This document shows positions 55,540-64,000 of a DNA stretch of 64,000 bases, piece after piece; positions within the stretch are counted from its first letter, which is position 1; each line of letters starts with the position of its first letter. The position numbers and the translations under genes are program-made. The notes below the pieces were generated by a model, which was not told the DNA's origin, did not search any database, and worked only from the letters and a program-made list of their open reading frames with translations. The DNA is taken from positions 1-64,000 of the forward strand of contig MNCI01000213.1 of NCBI GenBank assembly GCA_015680685.1. Direction: 5' to 3'. Source of the stretch: Gnetum montanum (Eukaryota > Streptophyta > Gnetopsida > Gnetales > Gnetaceae).

Positions 55540-56793
55540 CCCATAGTTAGCACTGTAGTGTCCTTAGAACCATCCCCAAACTAGCTTGAGCATCTAGTCC
55601 AAACCCTAGATTTAGAGGTCGGGGATGTAACTCAGGACCCTCTCATCAAAATGCCATTGAACACATCCAGGGGGAAAATAAAATTTTTGAAACTTAGTTC
55701 CCTCTTAGATTCGTAGACACACAACAATGTAGCCAAAATTTTGCAAGACAACATCGAATTATTTGCATGGTCATACAACAACATGTCGGGTTTAGATCTA
55801 AAGTTGATACTACACAACATCATCTTAGACCCGCTCATGAAAGCATTTAAGTAAAAGGCTCATAATGTTAAACCAGAAATTACAGTAGCCATAAAGGATA
55901 AAATCACTAAGCTATACTAGGTTGGTTTCATCCGGGCAGTTGATTACTCAGAATGGGTGTCCAACATCATTGTAGTTTCTAAGAAAATGGGAGGAATACG
56001 AATCTGTATAGACTTCTAGGATCTGAACAAGGAAATAATCAAAGATAATTTCCCACTTCCAAGCATCGATCAATTCATTGACACTATGGCTGGTCATGCT
56101 CTGTTAGCCTTCATGGATGGTTTCTCTGACTACAACCAAATTCGCATCAACCTAGAACATCTATTAACAACAACCTTCATGACCCCATGGGGTACCTTTT
56201 GTTATGCTATCATGCCTTTTTGACTCAAGAACATTGGAGCAACCTACCAATGAGCCATGACTTACATCTTTAGTGACTACATCTTAAAAACATTGAATGA
56301 CTACCTGGATGATATAGTGGTGAAATCTAAATAAGCCATTGATCATCCCAATGATCTAGGTGTAGTTCTCAAGTGCTATCAAATGCATGATTTATGTCTC
56401 AATCCTAGAAAGTGTGTCTTCGGGGTGAGAACCGAACGCATGTTAGGGTTTGTAGTATCGGAGGCCAAAATATGAGTGGACCTTGACAAGGTTAAGGCCA
56501 TCATCAACCTGGCATCTCCTACAAATCTTAAAGAATTACGCGGGTTACGAGCTAGAGTACAGTTCATCAAAAGGTTTATAGAAAAATTGGTCAACAAGTT
56601 ATACCCCATGCAACATCTATTAAATAAAGGGGTTAACTTCAAATGGATACCACAGTGCCAACAAGCCTTCGATGATCTGAAGAAAGACCTCTTGCACCTC
56701 ACAACTATTTACCCACCACAAAGGAATAGACCTTTCTTCATCTACCTTGCTACCTCAGACACGTCTATCGTGGAACTGTTATGTCAAAAATAG
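55540..56793 (+). pseudogene. T5 reverse transcriptase
   Basis: LDLEVGDVTQDPL opens the recognisable part. RT blocks: IRAVDYSEWVSNIIVVSKK, GGIRICIDF*DLNKE, FPLPSIDQFID, FMDGFSDYNQI, TPWGTFCYAIMPF, NDYLDDIVVKS (catalytic pair kept), LNPRKCVFGVRTERMLGFVV. Stops include TYQ*AMT (TGA), the same codon stopped in T4, and others of CGA-to-TGA or CAG-to-TAG type. The start of the RNase H (FFIYLATSDTS) is at the end. Confidence 0.9.
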
Positions 56794-57056
56794 GTTGACG
56801 ATTTTGAGATACTAGTGTACTATCTTAGTCATGCACTGATAGCATATGAGGTGAAATACGATGAGGTCAAGAGAAACTACCTTGCATTGGTGTTTGCATT
56901 GAATAAGTGGAGACACTACATGTTTCGTAGAAAAATTAACATCATTTGCAAAAGCAACATACTTGGAGCTATTACAAACAACCTATACGAAAGTAGTAGG
57001 ATAGCCTGGTGGAAAGCAATAACATCGGAATTTGATTTGCATTATGTGAGCCAATC
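56794..57056 (+). pseudogene. T5 RNase H, cut by a contig join
   Basis: YYLSHALIAYEVKYDEVKRN, LALVFALNKWRHYMFRRKI, ARWKAI-equivalent AWWKAITSEFDLHYVSQ. Ends at N 57057. The downstream part of the domain is found on the minus strand of the next contig. Confidence 0.85.
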
Positions 57057-57057
57057 N

Positions 57058-57539
57058 TATGCATAGTGCTTGGGCAGCTAGAAGGCCCCTGAGTAACCCC
57101 TCATACTTTTCCATGTTGTTTGTACAAGGGAATGTGAAATGATAAGCTAAAGGATGCATTTCCCTAGAGGAGAATGAAATGACAAAAACTCCACTACCCC
57201 CTCATCTGGTCAAGGCACCATCAAAATGAAAATTTTCCTCAAGATGCGATGGGTGACGTTGATACTGCTAATGTGCTTGTTTGGGAATTTGGGATCTATG
57301 ATCGCCTGATCATTGATGGGTGAGGTCATAAGTTGTGTTGCTATGGCTTGACCCTTGATTGACGATTGGCTCACATAATGCAAATCAAATTCCGATGTTA
57401 TTGCTTTCCACCAGGCTATCCTACTACTTTCGTATAGGTTGTTTGTAATAGCTCCAAGTATGTTGCTTTTGCAAATGATGTTAATTTTTCTACGAAACAT
57501 GTAGTGTCTCCACTTATTCAATGCAAACACCAATGCAAG
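57058..57539 (-). other. Inverted contig holding the second RNase H of T5
   Basis: Read on the minus strand, 57539-57363 repeats 56881-57056 without visible difference and then continues SSIKGQAIATQL, FHFDGAL, FPCTNNMEKYEGLLRGLL: the end of RNase H and the start of the second RNase H, as in T4. Bounded by single Ns at 57057 and 57540. A scaffolding orientation error explains it better than a real inversion. About 370 bp present in T4 are missing before 57541. Confidence 0.88.
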
Positions 57540-57540
57540 N

Positions 57541-58730
57541 CGATCCGTAAGAGTGCCTGACAATATATGCTCCTAGGAAATGATGCCTTGTGCAAATGCT
57601 CCTATGATGGGATATTACTAGCATGTGTAAATGAGGAGCAAGTGCAAAAGGTGGTTAATGAAGTACATGAGGGACTGTGTGGTGGACACATAGCACCTAG
57701 GGATATCGCTACGAAAATCATACGTCTAGGGTACTACTGGCCTCACATGGAGCATGATTTACTAGCCACAGTCAAGATGTGTGATACATGTCAATGATAC
57801 ACAAATTTCATATGCATTTCACCTACAGAGCTATATCCAACATAGATTACGTGGCCTTTCCAGTGATGGGAACTAGAACTCATAGGACCTATCACGCCTA
57901 AGTCCTTCACAAGTCATAGATTCATCATCACCACCACTGAGTATTTTACTAAGTGGGTGGAAGCTATCCCCCTAAGGAAGACTACATCTCAGCAAGTTTG
58001 CCACTTCATCTTAGACAACATCATGACATGGTTCAAGCTTCCCATGACTATTGTGACAGAAAATGGGCCATAGTTTAGTAGTACATAAACCCAAACCTTT
58101 TGCAGCAATCTTGGCATCAAGCAATCATTCTCCTCGCCATACTAACCGTAGGTGAACGGGTAGGTAGAGGCTACAAATAAGTCCATCATCAACTTGCTGA
58201 AGAGAATGCTTAACAATAGTAAGAGGTGATAGCATGAGAAAATTCTCTATATGCTATGGGCTTATAGGAAAACATGCAGGATTACAACAGGTAAGACACA
58301 TTATAGTCTTGTTTATGGATCTAAAGCTGTGTTACCTCTTGGGTTGCAGGTACCATCACTCTGGATGATCCTATCTAATGTTGTGAGTGAAGCCCAGAAT
58401 AATGAGTCGAGGATCATCGACCTTGACTCAATAGAGGAAGAGAGTGCACAAATGTTGGATTGCATAGAGCATTACCAGAACAAGTAGCAGCAAAAACATC
58501 ATGCAAATCCGCATCAATGGCCAATATATAAGGGAGACCTCATCCTCAAGGTTGTTCATGAGCATATGAACAAATTCTTAGCAAACTAGGAAGGTCCATA
58601 CATGGTCACAAAATCCTTTGGAAATGGAGCCTTCAAGTTTGTAGACATGGATGACAATGAGTTTGCAAATTTGGTGAATCACTCATATCTCAAGCCCATA
58701 CTACATTTGAAGCATGAACATGGTAAGCTC
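57541..58730 (+). pseudogene. T5 integrase
   Basis: Zinc-binding VHEGLCGGH and KMCDTCQ with YYWPHMEHDL between. Core: first Asp is Glu (WELELIGPI); second is Glu (TIVTENGP, then a stop); Glu kept in VEATNKSIINLL. WAYRKTC and YSLVYGSKAVLPLGLQVPSL follow, then the C-terminal YKGDLILKVV and FGNGAFKFVDMDDNE. Stops are abundant in 57797-58250. Two of three catalytic acids are altered, so it is dead. Confidence 0.88.
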
Positions 58731-58734
58731 ATTT

Positions 58735-59125
58735 GCTACAAAGTAAAACTGGCAAACAAACATCTGCTACAATGTAAAACTAACAAAGGTGAGCCAACAT
58801 CCGCTACAACATAAAACTAGCAAAGCACGTCTGCTATGACGTTAAATTGGCAAAGCATCACCAAAATTCGCTACAACGTAAAACAAGAACAAATAGTCTG
58901 CTATGACTATAAATTGGTACAAATAGTCTGATATGACTATAAACTAGCACAGATAGTCCACTATGACTATGAACTAGCATAGACAGTCTGCTAGGACCTT
59001 CAACTAGCATAGACGGTCTACTAGGACTTTAAACTAGCTCATCCACCATCCGCTATGATGTTAAACTAGCACAGTGGTTTGCTGGGAACTTAAACCATCA
59101 TAACATGGTCTACCAGGATCTTAAA
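58735..59125 (+). repeat. Hairpin array after integrase of T5
   Basis: About 14 units ending TAAACTAGC. Best pairs: ACGTC/GACGT at 58827-58842 and ATAGTC/GACTAT at 58893-58910, each around a 6-nt loop; CATC/GATG near 59045. Equivalent to T3 9570-9960. Confidence 0.92.
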
Positions 59126-60500
59126 TTGTGTTTGCGGCATGTCCCTAGCATGCATCTACATCAACACACAACAGGTGGATGTGCATAGTGCCGATGTAGG
59201 GTGGGATGTTTCAGTTCCAGAATGTAGTTCACGATGCCATGAAAACACTCTCTAGAACATATGCAACATCGCCACTCTTGACATATTTTTGATCCTTCAG
59301 AGATGTTGTACAACATCATGCTGACCCTCTAGACCTACTACCACCATGGCTCATTGCCCTGGCAGTAGCTTCCCTAGTTAGCACTTACTGCTGGATTTCC
59401 AGCAGTATTGTGGCCTAGCCACAATATTGTTAACCTCCGGCCCCCACTAGCAGCTGAGATCAAGAGACATTTAGTTGGTGGGTAGCCAATCTCATAGTTG
59501 AACTAAGAATGCTTGCCTTTGGTGGGGATTCCTAAGCATCCGCACTCATAGCAACTCCTAGCTTCTTCGATGCTAGCTCCTCCATGCTGTTGCTACCAAA
59601 TATGCTATTGGCCTTCCTAGTTTGGACATCATTCATCAGCCAAGATGTCCAGAGCTTCAACAACATCATCCACAAGTAGGGACTTTGCCTTCATTATGCA
59701 TCATGGTCATTTCTTTTGGTTTGCTCTCTGTTATGTTTGCAAGGTGCATACTAGAGGGGCGTTGGTCAAAGGTGTGTCTCGCCAAGGCAACAAATGCTAT
59801 AGCATTTCAAGGTAGTTGTGATTATCTTGGGTACTTCAAAGTGCACATCCTATCATTTCCTTTACCTCATCCCTTACACCAACAATCTCCACTCTCTCCC
59901 CTCTTTTCCAAGCTTTTCTCGATGTCTATCAATCCCTCCTATTTTCCCAACTGTCAAGTCCATGATGCACGTAACACAGCTCGCCGCATGGGAAGCATTT
60001 GTAGGTAGGTTAAAGGCCCATGTGGATGTAACATAACTTATCCTGGGAAACAAACACCTGTCCTAAAACAAGGCTTCTTGCAAATGTAAATGGAAAAATA
60101 GCAAAAGGAAAAAGTATAAGAGGGAAAAAGCTCACGCGCACAAAAAAATGTGCCTAAAACAAATGGCACGTAAGCTATTTCGCAATCACCTTCTCCAGGA
60201 ATTTCAGTGAGACATTGAAGGTCAGTAAAAGCAAAGATGACCACGCAAAAAACTCCCTCACAAGCACTCTAATAAGGGATTCTGCTAAGTTTCATATTTA
60301 TCATTTTCTTGAACCTCCTTCCCTCTTTTCTTAGCCCTTCCCTCTCCCTTGCAAAACCAATGTAGCACTCTCGAGCATAGCTAAGCAACATCTTGGTGAT
60401 CACCAAAGAACATTGTTAGCATTTTTTCTTCCATGGTGTTTTGTATTCTTTATTGACATCTCTCAGGTCCATCCTCCAGGCATCGACAAAGAGGGGCCAA
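59126..60500 (+). other. T5 3' non-coding region and polypurine tract
   Basis: Aligns with T3 9961-11474 over most of its length. Ends with GACAAAGAGGGGCCAA directly before the LTR. Short open frames are not shared with T3, so I call no gene. Confidence 0.75.
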
Positions 60501-62298
60501 TGAAACACCTTAAATTTTCATGGCATTTTTGCTTCACTGGGTCCTTGGAATTCAGGAAGCAACATGGAAATTCTTCAGGAGATGGATGTTTTTAGTTTAG
60601 ACTACCCAGTTTGTCAAATTTTCTACTTCTGGTGTTGATAGGCCTAAGAGACTCTCTAGCCTGCCCACTTGGGTAGTTCATCCAGTTGACAATCTACTCA
60701 GACGCAGTGCGTGGGGTTTTCGATGGTGCTTAGGCTATGCAAAATAGTTTAGAAAGTTTTCTAGTCAAGAAGTTTGCTACGCTATTTAGCGTAGCAGGCC
60801 TCAAAAGACAATTACAAGATGAAGTTCTACACTACACTATGCTACGTAGCATAGCATAGCATAGAAAAAGTGAGGTAGAAAGGCATAAGTTACTTAGTGA
60901 TTTCAATTGCACTAAGAAAACACATCCAGCCTTTCAAAACTAGTTTCTTCGCTTAACTTCAATTCCTTCGGCAAGGCTCCTCTTACTAAAAAAGTAGAAA
61001 ACCAAGAAGAAAGTAGGCTAAGTTGGCTGCTATGCTATGTAGTGTAGCACAACGTAGCAAAGGTGCATGAATGACAAAAGGTGTCTCAAGATGTAGGATC
61101 AACAAGTTCGCAAGCTTCATGTTGCACAAGAGCAAATGCTACAAATTTTCAACATGATCTTCAAGCTAGCTGCTATTCTATGATATGCTACATAGCGTAG
61201 CAAACATGCAGAGCTAGCCAAAGCATCTGAAAGGCCTCTAGCAATTGCAATTAACTCTAGTGTGGATTTCTTCCATGAACTGGTGGCTATGTTATGCTAC
61301 GCTACATAGCGTAGCACAACATAGTAAGTAGCTATGCTATGCCAAACATGCTATGCTACACAGCGTAGCATAGCATAGCAGGCAGTTGGGTGTAGCATAC
61401 CATAGCAAGCAACCATGTTACGCCAAACATGCTATGATCCATAGCATAGGATAGTGTAGCAAGCAGCTACGCTACAACGGTCTACTTCACTACTTCTTAT
61501 TTGGATTGATGGCACACCTAATCCCAACGTCTTCAGTTCTGACAACATAATTGTAGCGTGGTAGGCTCATCAATCAACTTTTCATGTCCATGCAACACAG
61601 ACATGTCAAAATATGGCAAGTACAAGACAAGTGGGATCCAAACCGCATCTTTCACGTGTTCCTAGCCTTATAAATACCTTGATGAACAATGCTTAAGGGG
61701 TTGGTAGGTTGGCAAATTTTGAGCAGGTTGGTAATTTTGAGTAGCTTTGGGCATGGTTGGCATTTTTTGTTGGAAAACCAATTGAAAAACCTGTTAGCAA
61801 AATAGTTTGAATCCCCATTTTGCATCCTATTAGGTCTTTCCCATTGCCTTTGTAGCACTTCACATTGTTAGCCTCAAAGTTCACGTTCAAGCATATGGTT
61901 GGATTTCTTTGAACATATTTGGTTACTTTCGAGATCTCTGTGCTTCCCAGCGTCGTGCAACTGATTGTATCCACTTTGACAAAGTAAAGTCGTTATCTTG
62001 AAGTGATGTATTTCTTAACCTCAGTTTACTTTATTTCCTTGCTTATCATTACATTTTATATCATTTTTATTCCCTCGCATATAATAATTAATATTTTACA
62101 TTACAAAGTTTTTTTTCAAATCATACATTTGCAAAAGGTTTAGTGACATCGATTAAGTTCTTGTCTGATCGACTAGACCATTCAAGGCACCCCATTTTTG
62201 TTTTATCTAGCACGGCCCTCACGCGGATTTGGGGCTAAGACTTTCATGAACGATGATCTATTGGTGTTTTCTAGCTGCCTATGTTTTTAGTTGCTACA
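60501..62298 (+). repeat. 3' LTR of T5
   Basis: 1798 bp, TGAAACACCTTAAATTTTC to TTTTTAGTTGCTACA. TATA box at 61669-61676. U3 palindrome cluster at 60775-61475 matches the 5' LTR but with different decay. Confidence 0.94.
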
Positions 62299-62303
62299 CC
62301 CAT

Positions 62304-63990
62304 GGGAAAAATCAAAGACATCAACATGAACATATCCAAAACCATCACAATCAGGCAAATAGAAATAGCAATTTTCACCATGCAATGTCTGATGATGATG
62401 AACCCTTGTTGGCCACTAAGAGCTTGATGTAGATCATAGAGGTAGTTAAGATATCCCATAGGCATAGTAGGGAAAGTTGCATAAAAAGTCTCAATATGAA
62501 TAATATCCCTAAATTTATGGTAGGCTATGATTCTGATCCAAAACATCACTTACAAGCCTTCCATGAAACCTGTGCCTTACAAAATATTGAAAATAAGTGG
62601 AAAAAGCTTAAGCTCTTTCCTAGGATACTAATATATGAAGCTAAAAGTTAGTATGGATAATTGGAACCAAGTTCCATCCACCAGTGGTCCACAATGCTAG
62701 AAATTTTCAACAAAAAGTACCAAACCTATGCAAGTGTCCAACCTAAGAAAAAAAATTCAAGGGTGGAAGTAAGAAAATCATGAACCCTTGGATGTGGCCT
62801 TGGATAGATACTATTCACTAATAAATATTTTTCCTAGCCATGATTTTTCTCAAATAGAGCATCTTTTCCACATCATAGATCAGCTTCGTAATGAAATGAG
62901 GGAGACCCTTGGGATGTATGCTCAAGGTCAATTATACCAACTAAAAGCCCATTAGATAAAAAGGCTAATCAGTAGGTGGTAAAAGAAGAAGAAGAGCTCT
63001 GTAAACAAGAGGGTGTTGAGAAATATCATTAGGACCTAACTCTTCAAAAAACATCATCCATATCTATGATGAAGAAAAAGAGGAAGCTCCCAATGAGGTG
63101 ATTTTACAACAAACCTTGCCACTGCAACAATCTCTTTATGAACTCTAAGCAAGGCTGGATAGGATGTCAGAGTGTATAAATGAAAAAGCTACAATTTTCA
63201 TAGAAACTATAGAGAAGAAGGTAACACAAAATGAATTAGGTGATCACAATAAATGGAGGAAGAAGAACTAAGAAATAGCTAGGAACACTTATTAGCAAAT
63301 AGGGAAAATGACAGTAGAAGAGGAGGCTATAGACTTAACAATAAAAGAAGATGATGGATGCGACATTTGCCTATATGACCATCCAAAGGGCTATTTCCAA
63401 ATCATGTTACATCTACATAAGTATTGGGCTTTTGCATTGAACCCCACGTTTGTATAAAAGAAAATTCCTAGAAAATTACCTTTCTCGCAAGGTAATTATA
63501 GACAACCCTACATCCAACTATACCATCCTAGTGGGACTTCTTAAAAACCTCAACACTATGATCCAACATAGTGGAAAAACCCACAATCATGGGGGAGGTC
63601 ATCATCAAACCAGCACTACCCTTACTACTACCTAAAGGTGTGTGGATATTATGCTCAACATCCTATTTCCCTAACTAGTTCTACTTCCTCTACTTCAAAT
63701 CACTGCTACCACTCTCTTGAATATCATCATGGCACAACATATTCTAAAGGATCACCACCTCACACCTTTCATCCTTCATCATATCCTCAATATTCCCATA
63801 CTTCCCTTCACCATAAGTCATCATCAACAACACAAGAAGGTTCAACATCATGAGATCAATGAGAGAATTCCACTTGTGCTACAAACATACATACAAATGA
63901 TAATGTGAGTAGATCTCCACCACGATCTTAGAAATTCCCTTTCTTTAGGACAGTTTCCATGTATAAGCACAAAACTTGTGGACCTACTAG
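62304..63990 (+). pseudogene. Element E gag, right of T5
   Basis: Resumes E after CCCAT. KFMVGYDSDPKHHLQAFHET and NKWKKLKLFPRILI align with element C gag (DPQHHL, KLKLFPRILI), then LDVALDRYYSLINIF, HIIDQLRNEMRETLGMYAQG, the zinc-knuckle-like CDICLYDHPKGYF (about 63361) and a Ser/Thr/His/Pro-rich tail (63600-63850). Many stops; the frame is still followed almost to the window end. Athila-type by relation to C and its primer site. Confidence 0.75.
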
Positions 63991-64000
63991 CTCATCCAAA

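Larger units (their letters stand above)
43549..62298 (+). mobile_element. Complete Tat-like Ty3/gypsy element T5, 18.7 kb
   Basis: Flanked by CCCAT on both sides (43544-43548 and 62299-62303). LTRs 43549-45392 and 60501-62298. Order: LTR, primer site 45399, gag 45801, protease to 49462, hairpin array, antisense gene 54742-50098, hairpin array, pol 55540-58730, hairpin array 58735-59125, non-coding region, polypurine tract, LTR. Same architecture as T4 at clear divergence. A contig of 482 bp inside pol is inverted, so the true length differs somewhat. Confidence 0.93.

Noticed and set aside
57058..57539. Genuine inverted duplication of RNase H in T5
   Set aside because: It is bounded by Ns, overlaps the left contig without visible difference, and reads through correctly when flipped.
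59622..60036. 128- and 72-codon plus-strand frames in the T5 3' region
   Set aside because: They are not conserved in T3, which is otherwise alignable there.

Overview
The window is plant nuclear DNA made almost wholly of nested, decayed LTR retrotransposons. I see no intact host gene, rRNA, tRNA gene or CRISPR array. Long 16-19 kb elements, heavy nesting and advanced decay point to a large, slowly purged plant genome; the species cannot be read from the sequence. Single N characters at 28124, 57057 and 57540 mark contig joins, and one contig between two of them is inverted.

Layout. (1) 1-6643: the 5' half of Tat-like Ty3/gypsy element T1, minus strand, inserted in the gag of a relative T2 (6644-9558, minus). 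T2 in turn sits in the post-integrase repeat array of T3 (9559-13229, plus, 3' end only). (2) 13230-24796: SINE-like pieces; a compact gag-protease-only Athila-type element C (14697-21737, minus) inside an older Athila-type LTR; a non-LTR (LINE) reverse transcriptase remnant; and the 3' end of Athila-type element D. (3) 24797-42164: T4, a complete 17.4 kb Tat-like element, minus, with two 1604 bp LTRs and target duplication CTTGT, which splits D. (4) 42690-43543 and 62304-64000: Athila-type element E, plus, split by T5 (43549-62298), a complete 18.7 kb Tat-like element with target duplication CCCAT.

The Tat-like elements share this order in the sense direction: LTR, primer-binding site TGGCGCTAGAAGGAGG, gag, protease with a VDDG active site, hairpin array, an ANTISENSE spliced gene, hairpin array, RT, RNase H, a second RNase H, integrase, hairpin array, 3' noncoding region, polypurine tract, LTR. 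The second RNase H places them in the Tat/Ogre-like lineage.

Two things stand out. First, T4 and T5 each carry, between protease and RT and on the opposite strand, a gene of about eight exons. Five introns can be matched between the copies by position and phase. Each gene has its own TATA-like box, a domain resembling the FCP1/NLI-interacting-factor (HAD) fold but lacking catalytic aspartates, and an acidic tail. Second, all gene boundaries carry arrays of a short motif with a 4-6 bp inverted repeat around a constant 6-nt loop. The arm sequence changes between monomers in a compensatory way (GGCC/GGCC, GGTC/GACC, AGTC/GACT, CGTC/GACG, TGTC/GACA, CATC/GATG, CATT/AATG), as expected if pairing rather than sequence is kept.
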